Positions 15,187-23,815 of a stretch of 34,349 bases of DNA are shown here, piece after piece. The notes below the pieces were generated by a model. The model ran no database searches. It was not told where the DNA came from and was given only the letters and a program-made list of their open reading frames with translations. The translations under genes and the position numbers were made by a program. The DNA is from an uncultured Clostridia bacterium (GTDB lineage Bacteria > Bacillota > Clostridia > Oscillospirales > Acutalibacteraceae). Each line of letters opens with the position of its first letter. Positions within the stretch are counted from its first letter, which is position 1. The stretch lies in the NCBI GenBank assembly GCA_944383955.1, contig CALWRP010000166.1, positions 1-34,349 on the forward strand, read 5' to 3'.

Positions 15187-17023
15187 GCCGGGCGGATTTT
15201 TCCAGTCGTACCGCACGGCCCTGCGGCAGATCCGCGGCGTTACTCTGCTATACACGGCAATTTTGGCAGTCGCCCTGCCGCTTTTGCTGATCTTCACCCT
15301 GGCCCAGGCAAAAACCAATTTCCCGCTCTACACGCCTGACATGACGCAGACCGAATACATGGCCCGGCAAGCCGACAACTACCTCAACGCAAGCATGCCT
15401 TGGTTTATCCTGCCGCTTCTATGGCTGTTCGCCCTGATTTTCACCGTGTCGCTGTTCCGCTATCTACATGACAAACGCAGCGTGGATCTCTTCCACTCCC
15501 TGCCTGTACGCCGGGAAAATCTGCTTCTCGGCCGGCTGGCCGCGGAAGTCACGGCGCTTGCCGTACCGCTGCTGGCGATGGAGCTGCTCTGCCTCCTGAT
15601 ACTCCTGATTTTCGGCGTGCCGCTGCAGGAGCCCCTGGAACTCGGCGCTCTCTGGCTGCGGATCTTCTTTCTTCTGCTTGACACGCTGGCCCTGCTTGGG
15701 CTGATGATCTTTTTCCTCGTCTGCTGCGGCACTGTGTTCGACGCGGTCATCAGCACCGTTGCTTTCTGCGCCGGGCTGCCGCTTCTCGTTCTGCTCTCCA
15801 CCAGCTATGTGGAAACAGCTCTTCCGGGCTATGCGGGAGACAGCGTTCCCATGTTCCTCTACCGCGCCATGAATCCCTTTCTCGGCGCGATCATCCTCTC
15901 CCACACCGTGACCGCCTCGGTGCTGCTTTGGTGGTTCCTCTATGCCGCCGTCCTGCTCACAGCCGGCGTCCTTCTTTACCGCCGGCGCCCGAGCGAATCT
16001 GCGGAGAACGCTTTCGCCTTCCCCATTCCCCGTGTGCTGATCCGCTTCATGGTCTCGGCCTGCTTCGGCATGATGCTCGGGCTGCTTGTCCACAGCATTT
16101 ATCCCTACTTCCCCTTCCTTTTCAGCGCCCTTCTCGGAGCCTTTCTTGCCCATCTGGCGATGGAAGCCGTCTACCGGCGCGGCGTGAAAGGCATCTGGAA
16201 AACCATGCGTGCCTATGCGGTGGTGGCAGGATTGTTTGTGGCCTTCTATCTCGTCTGTGCGACAGGCTGCTTTGGATACACCAACCGCATTCCCGCCGCA
16301 GATGAGGTACAGACCGTAACCTTTTCGACCAGCTATGGGACAGAACATACCATTATGCTGCACACCATCGACGAGCGGGGAATCCTGACCGGCTACAACA
16401 CCCAGCTTTCGATAGCGAGCCAGCAGGAAAACATTGAAAAAGTCATCGCCCTGCATCAGGATATTATTGACTGCTATCAGACGATGGGGCCGCTCTACCC
16501 GATGTCTGAGGGCAGTTCCTTCGAGGTATCCTACATGCTCAAGGACGGCTCCGTCCTTCGCCGGCGCTTCTACAGCACAGGGTTCCCCGCAGACTATGAG
16601 AAAAAGATACAGGAGCTCTCGACCCTGCCGGAAATTCTTGAAAACAAAATTGACTGTTTCCTCCTGACATCGGAGAGCTTCGACTCTGTTTCCCTCTATG
16701 ACATAAACGAGGGCGGCGATTACCAATCCGTTTCCCTTGACGTCCATGAGCGCGCGGCGCTGGTGGAGGCGCTGCAGGCGGATTACCTCTCCGGGAACGC
16801 GCTGACCAACTACTACTGGAACGACTATGACGTTGAACTGAGCCTGACGTACCAGGGGGATTCCTCCCTGCCCGTCTCCATAGCGGAGGACAGCGCGCTG
16901 CGCACCGTTCTTCAGCTTCCGGATCACGAACAGCTGTATCTGCGGGGAGAGAGCTATCCCATCTCACAGAAAACGTTCCCGAACACGCTCAGGGTGCTGC
17001 AGGAGATCGGCGCCGTTTCGTGA
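15161..17023 (+). CDS. Large ABC permease with extracytoplasmic C-terminal domain
   Basis: 620 residues. About ten hydrophobic helices cover residues ~25-370. The remaining ~250 residues are mixed alpha/beta, Tyr- and Ser-rich and probably outside the membrane. The closest memory match is the permease family with a DUF6449-type C-terminus found beside YtrA-type GntR regulators in Clostridia, but I am not sure of the number. ATG 15161 follows GGAGG by 9 nt and overlaps the ATPase gene by 26 bp; GTG 15140 lacks a site. Codon usage looks less GC-biased than in neighbouring genes. It likely forms the membrane part of the ATPase at 14287-15186. Confidence 0.85.
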   Translation: MTSTTFSPKPGGFFQSYRTALRQIRGVTLLYTAILAVALPLLLIFTLAQAKTNFPLYTPDMTQTEYMARQADNYLNASMPWFILPLLWLFALIFTVSLFRYLHDKRSVDLFHSLPVRRENLLLGRLAAEVTALAVPLLAMELLCLLILLIFGVPLQEPLELGALWLRIFFLLLDTLALLGLMIFFLVCCGTVFDAVISTVAFCAGLPLLVLLSTSYVETALPGYAGDSVPMFLYRAMNPFLGAIILSHTVTASVLLWWFLYAAVLLTAGVLLYRRRPSESAENAFAFPIPRVLIRFMVSACFGMMLGLLVHSIYPYFPFLFSALLGAFLAHLAMEAVYRRGVKGIWKTMRAYAVVAGLFVAFYLVCATGCFGYTNRIPAADEVQTVTFSTSYGTEHTIMLHTIDERGILTGYNTQLSIASQQENIEKVIALHQDIIDCYQTMGPLYPMSEGSSFEVSYMLKDGSVLRRRFYSTGFPADYEKKIQELSTLPEILENKIDCFLLTSESFDSVSLYDINEGGDYQSVSLDVHERAALVEALQADYLSGNALTNYYWNDYDVELSLTYQGDSSLPVSIAEDSALRTVLQLPDHEQLYLRGESYPISQKTFPNTLRVLQEIGAVS

Positions 17024-17113
17024 CAATCTTCCGCAGCAGTCTGCCGTAACGTCGCTTCCAAAATAGCGTCGCTGCCTTGACAGAACCAAAATAAAATTCT
17101 CTCTCAGACGAAG

Positions 17114-17148
17114 AACGCGCCGCGGAGGCCAAACCTCCGCGGCGCGTT
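17114..17148. terminator. 15-bp hairpin between convergent operons
   Basis: Perfect arms 17114-17128 and 17134-17148, loop CCAAA, with short T-runs on each side. It lies between the permease (plus) and the exporter ATPase (minus). Confidence 0.75.
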
Positions 17149-17188
17149 TCGATCGCTGCTTCTTGTACATCGGGAAGACGCTGCGTCA

Positions 17189-17938
17189 TCACTTTTTCTT
17201 TGCTTTTTTTGCCAGGAACTCCTCATAGCGGTCCAGAATCTCCGGCGTGTCGCCGAAGGCAATCTGCTTGCCGCGGTCGAGCCAGAGCACCTTGTCGCAC
17301 ATCTCACGGATCTGCGAGGTGGAGTGAGAAACGAGGATGGTGGTCGCCCCGCCGCCGATGATCTCGCGCATCTTCTCCTCGCTCTTTTTGCGGAAGGCGC
17401 CGTCGCCGACGGAGAGCACCTCGTCGAGGATGAGGATCTCCGGCTTGACCAGGCTGGCGATGGAGAAGGCAAGTCGCGACTTCATGCCGGACGACAGCTG
17501 CTTGAACGGGCGATCCTGAAACTCCTCGAGCTCGGCAAACTCGATGATGCTGCCGTACATTTCGTTCATATAGGCGCGCGTGTAGCCCAGCATGGCCCCG
17601 CGCAGATAGGTGTTCTCGCGCACCGTCAGGTCGCCGTCGAAGCCGGAGGCGAGCTCGAGCAGGGCGGCGATGGTGCCGTTCACCTTCACCTTGCCGCGCG
17701 TCGGCTCCATGATGCCGGTGATCACCTTGAGCAGCGTCGATTTGCCCGCGCCGTTGCTGCCGATGATGCCGAGCATGCTGCCCTTTTCCAGGCTGAACGT
17801 CACGCCGTCCACGGCCCAGAACTCCTTGACGTGGTAGTCCCGCTTGAGGCGGCGCACCACGTATTCCTTCATGCCGATCTCCTTGAAATCGCCGACCATG
17901 TAACGGATCGCGACATCGTTGAGCTCAATTGCGTTCAC
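17189..17938 (-). CDS. Polysaccharide/teichoic acid exporter ATPase (TagH/Wzt-like)
   Basis: 249 residues. Walker A IGSNGAGKST, signature LSSGMKSRLAFSIA and Walker B ILILDEVLSVGD identify the polysaccharide-export ABC subgroup (TagH/Wzt/KpsT). There is no C-terminal carbohydrate-binding extension as in many Wzt proteins. GTG 17938 is preferred, as GGAGG stands eight bases upstream; ATG 17962 would overlap the permease stop and has no site. It is last in the exporter cluster, 16 bp after the permease. Exports a cell-surface glycan; identity unknown. Confidence 0.88.
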   Translation of the reverse strand: MNAIELNDVAIRYMVGDFKEIGMKEYVVRRLKRDYHVKEFWAVDGVTFSLEKGSMLGIIGSNGAGKSTLLKVITGIMEPTRGKVKVNGTIAALLELASGFDGDLTVRENTYLRGAMLGYTRAYMNEMYGSIIEFAELEEFQDRPFKQLSSGMKSRLAFSIASLVKPEILILDEVLSVGDGAFRKKSEEKMREIIGGGATTILVSHSTSQIREMCDKVLWLDRGKQIAFGDTPEILDRYEEFLAKKAKKK

Positions 17939-17954
17939 AGGGCATTCCTCCGAA

Positions 17955-18740
17955 TCAGACATAGTACAGGAAGCGGTAGTTGTATTTGCGGTAGATGAAC
18001 CCGCCGATGAGCAGGGCCACCAGGGCATACAGAGCACACAGGCCGTGGATATAGACGCCCGGGATCGTGCCCTCGATCACAATCCGCCGGAAATATGTGA
18101 TGTAGACAAACACCGGATTGAGATAGAACAGGATCTGGAAGTTCTGAGCATAGGAGTCGATCGTGTAGAAGATGGCGGAGAAGTACATGAGGGCCAGGGT
18201 GAAGATATCATAGAGATACTGGATATCGCGGAAGACGACGAACATCGCGGAGAGAATCAGGCCCACGCCGATGTTGAACACCACCAGGCAAACGATTGGG
18301 TAGAGCAGCAGGAAAAACCTCCACGAGAAGGCGATGCCGTCGATGGCGACGAAAAGAAAGAAAATGACCAGGGTGAGAGCAAAATTGATGAGAGCGGACA
18401 CGTTGCGCGAGAGCAGAAAGAGGTATTTGGGCACGTTCACCTTGGTGAAGATACCGGCGTTCGCCATCAGCGAGCCCATACCGCCCGAGGTGGCATCCTT
18501 GAAATAGCTGTACACGAGGTTGCCCGCGAACATGTAAACGATGTAGTGCGGCGTGGAGCGGCCGAAGAACTGGGTGAAGACGAGCGCCATCACCGTGAGC
18601 ATGAACAGCGGAGACAACAGACTCCACAGCATGCCGAGAATCGTGCGCTTGTATTTTTTCTGAAAATCGCGTTTGACAAGCTCCTCGAAGAGGAAGCGGT
18701 GTTTTTTCAGCTTGTACCAGGTTGAAGCAATCAGCGTCAT
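17955..18740 (-). CDS. ABC-2 polysaccharide export permease (TagG/Wzm-like)
   Basis: 261 residues, six predicted membrane helices. The amphipathic N-terminus (LVKRDFQKKYKRTILGMLWSLLSPLF) is diagnostic of the ABC-2 polysaccharide-export permease family. It forms the channel for a lipid-linked glycan, powered by the adjacent ATPase. ATG 18740 follows AGGAGG by 6 nt. It lies 16 bp downstream of the glycosyltransferase gene. Confidence 0.9.
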   Translation of the reverse strand: MTLIASTWYKLKKHRFLFEELVKRDFQKKYKRTILGMLWSLLSPLFMLTVMALVFTQFFGRSTPHYIVYMFAGNLVYSYFKDATSGGMGSLMANAGIFTKVNVPKYLFLLSRNVSALINFALTLVIFFLFVAIDGIAFSWRFFLLLYPIVCLVVFNIGVGLILSAMFVVFRDIQYLYDIFTLALMYFSAIFYTIDSYAQNFQILFYLNPVFVYITYFRRIVIEGTIPGVYIHGLCALYALVALLIGGFIYRKYNYRFLYYV

Positions 18741-18756
18741 GGTGAACCTCCTGATC

Positions 18757-19644
18757 TCAAATCTTTCGCAGCAGACGGCGCGCCGCGTTCCGTCGCGCGC
18801 TGCCCGGCGGCAGCAGAACCGTCTCCGCCCGCTTTTTCAGGTATGGCCAGCGGCCCTCCAGCCCCGCGAAGTGCAGGCGCGGCACATGGGCCACGGCCGC
18901 CCCCTCTCCCTTCAGATACGTCAGATAGACGCCGAGGAGCCGCTCGGCCAGATAGCCGTCCACCCGCAGCGCCTGCGGCGTATAGCCGGAGACGTCCTTT
19001 TGCCCGTCGTACCGCGCGAGCAGGGAAAACAGCCATGCGCTGTAGGCCTCGAAGAGGGGCCTGCGCATGAGGAAGAGGTTGCCGAAGTAAAGGCTCGTCC
19101 CGTTCAGATATGTCTCCGCGGCGCGCAGCAGGCGCGGGTCTCCCTGCCGCAGCAGGTCGCGGACGATCGCCAGATCGGCGGCGTGGTGGTGAGGGGCCGT
19201 CTCATACTGGCGCACGGCGGAAAGCCCCATCTCCTCCGGCACGGGGGCGACTGCGTCGAAGTGATCGAGAAAGCGCAGAAGCTCCCGCGGCTCGTAGCCG
19301 GCGCGGCGAAGGACCTCCCCGCTCGGGCGGTCGAGCACGCGGTACGCCCGGCCGAAGCGCTCCCCCACGGCCCGCGCACGCGAGCGCGCGTCGAAGGACA
19401 GATAGCGCCGGTAGTGGAAAATCCCCTGCCAGTTCGCCGCGTCGTTCTTCCACGCCCAGTACTGGGCCGTCAGCTCGCAATACGAGCGGTTCTTTTCCGA
19501 GATCGAGTCGCCCTCGTCGTCGTACAGCATGCCGGGGAAGCGGCTCTCCGTGAGGGCGGCCCCCACCTGGATCGGGAACAGAAACGGGTGGCGCGGCACC
19601 TCGAACGGCTTGTGGCAGACGACGTAAATCTTGATTTCCGGCAT
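18757..19644 (-). CDS. DUF4422 glycosyltransferase-like protein
   Basis: 295 residues matching the DUF4422 (capsular polysaccharide glycosyltransferase-like) family by the N-terminal pattern IKIYVVCHKPF, the NRSYCELTAQYWAWKN stretch and GIFHYRRYLSF. These motifs belong to the nucleotide-sugar-binding region of GT-A-like enzymes. It is probably cytoplasmic and adds a sugar to the glycan exported by the two following genes. ATG 19644 follows GAGGGAA. First gene of the operon with a good promoter at 19702-19730. The donor sugar is unknown. Confidence 0.85.
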   Translation of the reverse strand: MPEIKIYVVCHKPFEVPRHPFLFPIQVGAALTESRFPGMLYDDEGDSISEKNRSYCELTAQYWAWKNDAANWQGIFHYRRYLSFDARSRARAVGERFGRAYRVLDRPSGEVLRRAGYEPRELLRFLDHFDAVAPVPEEMGLSAVRQYETAPHHHAADLAIVRDLLRQGDPRLLRAAETYLNGTSLYFGNLFLMRRPLFEAYSAWLFSLLARYDGQKDVSGYTPQALRVDGYLAERLLGVYLTYLKGEGAAVAHVPRLHFAGLEGRWPYLKKRAETVLLPPGSARRNAARRLLRKI

Positions 19645-19701
19645 GGCATTCCCTCTGTTTCCCGGGCGCGGCTGGTCCGGTCTGTCGATATTGTATCACC
19701 C

Positions 19702-19730
19702 ATTTTACTACACATACGCGAAAATGACAA
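19702..19730 (-). promoter_or_regulatory. Promoter for the glycosyltransferase/exporter operon
   Basis: Minus strand TTGTCA (19725-19730), 17-bp spacer, TAAAAT (19702-19707), 57 bases upstream of the ATG. Confidence 0.7.
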
Positions 19731-19796
19731 GCAAAACAAGCCGGACTTTGCCGGGACCGGGCGGCGCGGGAAGGCGAAATCGCTCTGCCGCGCGCC

Positions 19797-19825
19797 TTGC
19801 GGAAAACGCCTTCTTTCCTTATAAT
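19797..19825 (+). promoter_or_regulatory. Promoter for the AmmeMemoRadiSam operon
   Basis: TTGCGG (19797-19802), 17-bp spacer, perfect TATAAT (19820-19825), about 70 bases upstream of the ATG at 19897. It diverges from the promoter at 19702-19730. Confidence 0.7.
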
Positions 19826-19896
19826 AGGGATAGAAAGAGCATCCACGCACAGACGGCCGGCGCATTGCCGGACGGAATCGGAAGGGAGTGACCGCG

Positions 19897-21285
19897 ATGT
19901 CGATTCTGGGCGCCATCATCACGCCGCATCCGCCCATTCTCCTGCCGGAGGTAGGCAGGGGCCGGGAGCGGGAAATTGAAGCCACACAGCAGGCCATGCG
20001 GGCCGCGGCCGCGCAGGCGGCGGCCTGGAAGCCGGACGTGCTTCTCGTCTCCTCGCCGCACACCATTTTATACGGGGATTACTTTCACCTCTCGCCCGGA
20101 ACGGGGGCCTCGGGCGACATGAGCGCCTTCGGCGCGCCGCAGGTGCGCGTGGAGACCGGCTACGACGCCGCCCTGCGCGACGAGATCGTGCGCCTGGCGC
20201 AGCTCGAGGGCCTCGAGGCCGGCACGCTCGGCGAGCGCGACCCGCGCCTCGACCACGGCGTGGTGATCCCGCTTCGCTATCTGCGCGAGGCGGGCGTGAG
20301 CTGTCCCATCGTGCGCATGGGACTGTCCGGCTTTTCGCCCCTGGAGCACTACCGGCTGGGCCAATGCGCGGCCCGGGCCGTGGAGACGCTCGGCAGGCGG
20401 GCCGTGTTTGTGGCCAGCGGCGATCTCTCCCACAAGCTGCGGGAGGACGGCCCCTACGGCTTTGCGCAGGAGGGGCCCGTCTTCGACGAGGCGGTGACGC
20501 GGGCCATGGCCTCCGGCGATTTTCTGCGCTTCCTCACGATGGAGGACGCCCTCTGCGAGCGGGCGGCGGAGTGCGGCCTGCGCTCGTTCCAAATCATGGC
20601 CGGCTTCCTCGACGGACTGGCCGTCTCCCCGCGCCTGCTCAGCCACGAGGGCACCTTCGGCGTCGGCTATGCCGTGGCCGTCTTCCCCGTGACGGGCCGG
20701 GACGAAACGCGGCGCTTTGCCGCCGCCTGCGACGCCCTGCTGCGCGCCCGCCTCGAGGAGCAGCGGGCGAACGAGGACGAGTGGGTGCGCCTGGCCCGTC
20801 TCTCGCTCGAGACGCGCGTGCGCACCGGCCGGGAGCTCGAACGTCTGCCCGCAAACCTGCCCGAGGCGCTGACGGAGCACGCGGCCGGCGCCTTCGTCTC
20901 GCTGCACACGGGCGGACGGCTGCGCGGCTGCATCGGCACCATTTCGCCCACGCAGGAAAGCGTGGCGCTGGAGATTGTGCGCAACGCCGTTTCCGCCGGC
21001 CTGCACGATCCGCGCTTTCCGCCCGTGCGCCCCGGCGAGCTCGACAGCCTCACCTACAGCGTGGACGTGCTCGGCGAGCCGCAGCCCGTCTCCTCCCCGG
21101 ACGAGCTCGACCCGAAGCGCTACGGCGTGATCGTCTCCTGCGGCGGAAGGCGCGGCCTGCTGCTGCCGGATCTCGACGGCGTGGACACCGTCGCCGAGCA
21201 GCTGGACAGCGCGCGCAAAAAGGGCCGGATCGGCGCCGGTGAGCCGTACACGCTCGAGCGCTTCGAGGTGGTGCGTCACCGATGA
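19897..21285 (+). CDS. AmmeMemoRadiSam protein B-A fusion (MEMO/LigB + AMMECR1)
   Basis: 462 residues. Residues 1 to about 265 are MEMO/LigB-like (class III extradiol dioxygenase fold) with conserved His at H11 (TPHPP), H54 (SSPHT), H120 (LDHG) and H179 (GDLSH), suitable for a metal site. Residues about 290-462 are AMMECR1-like with the family motif LRGCIGT near 342-348. These are the B and A components of the AmmeMemoRadiSam system, here in one chain. The next gene is the radical SAM partner, overlapping by ATGA. ATG 19897 follows AGGGAG by 8 nt; GTG 19888 would overlap that site. The reaction is unknown to me; the three-part association is a known family observation. Confidence 0.9.
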   Translation: MSILGAIITPHPPILLPEVGRGREREIEATQQAMRAAAAQAAAWKPDVLLVSSPHTILYGDYFHLSPGTGASGDMSAFGAPQVRVETGYDAALRDEIVRLAQLEGLEAGTLGERDPRLDHGVVIPLRYLREAGVSCPIVRMGLSGFSPLEHYRLGQCAARAVETLGRRAVFVASGDLSHKLREDGPYGFAQEGPVFDEAVTRAMASGDFLRFLTMEDALCERAAECGLRSFQIMAGFLDGLAVSPRLLSHEGTFGVGYAVAVFPVTGRDETRRFAAACDALLRARLEEQRANEDEWVRLARLSLETRVRTGRELERLPANLPEALTEHAAGAFVSLHTGGRLRGCIGTISPTQESVALEIVRNAVSAGLHDPRFPPVRPGELDSLTYSVDVLGEPQPVSSPDELDPKRYGVIVSCGGRRGLLLPDLDGVDTVAEQLDSARKKGRIGAGEPYTLERFEVVRHR

Positions 21286-22106
21286 AGATTCGCTGCGAGC
21301 TCTGCTTTCACCGCTGCCTGCTCGGCGAGGGACAGACCGGCCTGTGCCGGGCGCGGGGGAACCGCGGCGGCGCCGTCGTCCCGCTCAACTACGGAAAGCT
21401 GACCTCTCTGGCTCTCGATCCGATCGAGAAAAAGCCGCTGCGCCGCTTCCGCCCGGGCAGCCTGGTGCTCTCCGCAGGCAGCTTCGGCTGCAACCTGAGC
21501 TGCCCGTTCTGCCAGAACGCCGAAATCGCTGCGGCCGGACCGGAGCTCCCCGCGCGCGACTGCCCGCCCGAAACGCTCGTGCACACGGCGGAGCAGCTGC
21601 GCGGGCGGGGAAACATCGGCCTGGCCTATACGTACAACGAGCCTCTCGTCGGCTATGAGTATGTGCGCGACTGCGCCCGCCTGGCAAGGCAGGCCGGCCT
21701 GTGCAACGTGCTCGTCACAAACGGCACCGCCGCGGAGGGCCCGTGGCGGGAGCTGCTGCCGCTCCTCGACGCGGTGAACATCGACCTCAAGGGCTTCACC
21801 GAGAGCTGGTACCGCAGGCTGGGGGGCGACCTGGAAACCGTCAAACGCTCCATCGCCCTGGCGGCGCAGGCTTGTCATGTGGAGGTGACGACGCTGATCG
21901 TGCCCGGCGAAAACGACGGCGAGGAGGAGATGCGCGCGCTCTCCGCCTGGCTGGCCTCCATCAGCCCGGATATCCCGCTGCACGTCTCCCGCTTCTTCCC
22001 GCGCCACCGCATGCTCGACCGCCCGCCCACGCCGGTGGAGACGGTTTACCGGCTGGCCGGGGCCGCGCGGGAAAACCTGGCGTTTGTGTATACGGGCAAC
22101 TGCTGA
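21282..22106 (+). CDS. AmmeMemoRadiSam radical SAM protein
   Basis: 274 residues. The radical SAM cluster motif is C70-NLS-C74-PF-C77 (CxxxCxxC). An N-terminal Cys cluster (C5, C8, C12, C22, as CELCFHRC...GLC) is typical of this subfamily and may help hold another cluster or metal. It resembles the pyruvate-formate-lyase-activating-enzyme branch of radical SAM proteins. Its ATG overlaps the stop of the fused B-A gene, implying a stoichiometric complex. The substrate is unknown; activating or modifying a partner protein or molecule is inference. It ends at the terminator at 22170-22216. Confidence 0.9.
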   Translation: MKIRCELCFHRCLLGEGQTGLCRARGNRGGAVVPLNYGKLTSLALDPIEKKPLRRFRPGSLVLSAGSFGCNLSCPFCQNAEIAAAGPELPARDCPPETLVHTAEQLRGRGNIGLAYTYNEPLVGYEYVRDCARLARQAGLCNVLVTNGTAAEGPWRELLPLLDAVNIDLKGFTESWYRRLGGDLETVKRSIALAAQACHVEVTTLIVPGENDGEEEMRALSAWLASISPDIPLHVSRFFPRHRMLDRPPTPVETVYRLAGAARENLAFVYTGNC

Positions 22107-22169
22107 GAGCCCGCCGGCAGCCGCCTTGCTGAAGCCGCGGCAATCCGCGCAGGCCCCAGCGCGCAAAAC

Positions 22170-22216
22170 CCGGAGCCGGCTTGAGAGATGCATCCTCAAG
22201 CCGGCTCCGGTTTTTT
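22170..22216. terminator. 16-bp bidirectional intrinsic terminator
   Basis: Arms 22170-22185 and 22195-22210 are perfectly complementary, followed by six T on the plus strand and four T on the minus strand. It ends the AmmeMemoRadiSam operon and the carbohydrate operon. Confidence 0.92.
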
Positions 22217-22263
22217 CTGTTTCGGTTTCAGCGGTTCGATTTGCGCAGAGCTTCCGCCCGCGC

Positions 22264-23766
22264 TCAGAACACGGCGCAGGGCAGCTCCAGCAGCTCCGCC
22301 ACCTTGCGAAACAGGGAGGCGTTGTGGCCGACGCTCAGCGCGCAGTGGTGCGTGGGGGCCTCGCGGAACCAGGCGTCCATATAGGCGGCCGGGGGCCGGG
22401 AGAAGCGGACGTGCGTGGAGGTGTTGCCGTTCATGAGGATCGGGGCGTCGATCGCCTCGCCCTCGCTGATGTTGAGCTTGAGCCTGCCGTCCGCCGTCTG
22501 CGTCACGCCGAGGGTGGTGACGGGGCCGGGGCGCACCTTGGCCTCCACCGAGACGCCGCTGCCGCGCTTGCCGTGGCAGACGCCCATCCCGCGCAGGATC
22601 GGCTTCTCCTTGGCGATCGCGATGTGGAAGGGGCCGTCGTGGCCGATGATCATGGTGCCGCGGTTGAAATCGGAGGCGACAATCTCGCAGAAGCTGCCGC
22701 CCTTGCCCGCCACGTCGCAGATTTTCATGGCGATCGCCGTCTTCACGTCGCCCTCGCCCGCGCAGGGGATCCCCGCCGCCGTGAGCAGCGAGTGGCCGAC
22801 GATGAAACCGCTTTGCAGCCTCTCGTATTCGTTGCCGTCACGGCCGTGGTAGTAGTAGGCCAGAGCGTCCAGGCCGCGGCTGCGCACGAGAGCCTCCTGG
22901 GCGGCGGCCACGCGGGCCGACCACGCGAGCTGCTCCGCCGTGGGCCTGCGGGCGATGGGGTCGCTCGGGGAGTCGCCGGAGATGGTGAAGAAGTCCGCGA
23001 TCTGCTCCTCCTTTTCGCGCAGCTGCTCCGGCGTGACGGCGGCCAGCTCTCCGGCGAGATCGCACATCTCGAGCACCTCGAGCTGCACGCCGGTCTGCGC
23101 CTGAAGCATCGTGAAATCGCTGTACATGTCGAGCATGCCGCTGTAGTAGTTGCCGAGGAAGCCGAAGCGCGCGTCCCGCAGGGCGGCCCGCACGGAGGCG
23201 GCGGCGCACCACTGCCCGATCTCCCGCCAGGCGTCCTGCGCCTCGGGGCGATCGGCGGTGCGCTCATCCGCCTTTGCGAAGGAGGGCGTCTCCTCCAGGC
23301 CGAGCAGGCCGCTGACGGAGCGGAAGGGCAGCCGCGCGCGGTTGAAGGCGTTGGAGGCCTCCGGCAGCGAGCAGGCCACGCACTGGGCCAGCCAGCGGTC
23401 TGTGCCGGTGGAGGCGTAGTCCATCTCCGCGGCGGGCTGCAGGTTCAGCACAATGGCGGGAGCGGCGCAGCGCTGGTGCACCGGCAGCACGCAGCTGCTG
23501 GTGAAATAGGTGGCGGCGTGCAGAAAAATCAGGTCCACATTGGCGCGGTTGAAGAACTCTCCCGCCTCGCGGCCCCTGTCCTCCGTGTCGACGAAGCCGA
23601 AGTTCGCCACCTCGCCGAAGGCGGCGAGCCGCCGCTCGAGAAATTGATTGTAGCCCTCCAGGCATTGGCGCAGGCCGGGAAATTGCTCCCAATAGGCGGC
23701 AAGCCCGGCGGAATAAAGGCCGATCCGCACGCGGCGGGGCGGCTTGACGGGTGTGGTGCGGTTCAT
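22264..23766 (-). CDS. L-arabinose/L-fucose isomerase-family protein
   Basis: 500 residues. The C-terminal half has the four metal-ligand positions of the AraA/FucI fold by pattern: GEGD with E338, SDF with D366, GHDG with H376, and THHC with H473/H474. One of these positions is Asp where arabinose isomerase has Glu (by recall of the family). This suggests an aldose-ketose isomerase, but the sugar is not defined. Start ATG 23766 follows GAGG. It is the last gene of the carbohydrate operon, 49 bp after the FAD oxidoreductase, and ends at the 22170-22216 terminator. It could act on the sugar released by the upstream enzymes (inference). Confidence 0.82.
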   Translation of the reverse strand: MNRTTPVKPPRRVRIGLYSAGLAAYWEQFPGLRQCLEGYNQFLERRLAAFGEVANFGFVDTEDRGREAGEFFNRANVDLIFLHAATYFTSSCVLPVHQRCAAPAIVLNLQPAAEMDYASTGTDRWLAQCVACSLPEASNAFNRARLPFRSVSGLLGLEETPSFAKADERTADRPEAQDAWREIGQWCAAASVRAALRDARFGFLGNYYSGMLDMYSDFTMLQAQTGVQLEVLEMCDLAGELAAVTPEQLREKEEQIADFFTISGDSPSDPIARRPTAEQLAWSARVAAAQEALVRSRGLDALAYYYHGRDGNEYERLQSGFIVGHSLLTAAGIPCAGEGDVKTAIAMKICDVAGKGGSFCEIVASDFNRGTMIIGHDGPFHIAIAKEKPILRGMGVCHGKRGSGVSVEAKVRPGPVTTLGVTQTADGRLKLNISEGEAIDAPILMNGNTSTHVRFSRPPAAYMDAWFREAPTHHCALSVGHNASLFRKVAELLELPCAVF

Positions 23767-23815
23767 CTTGGTTCCTCGCTTTCCGGGATGATCGGTTGTT
23801 TCGGCGGCGGATGCG

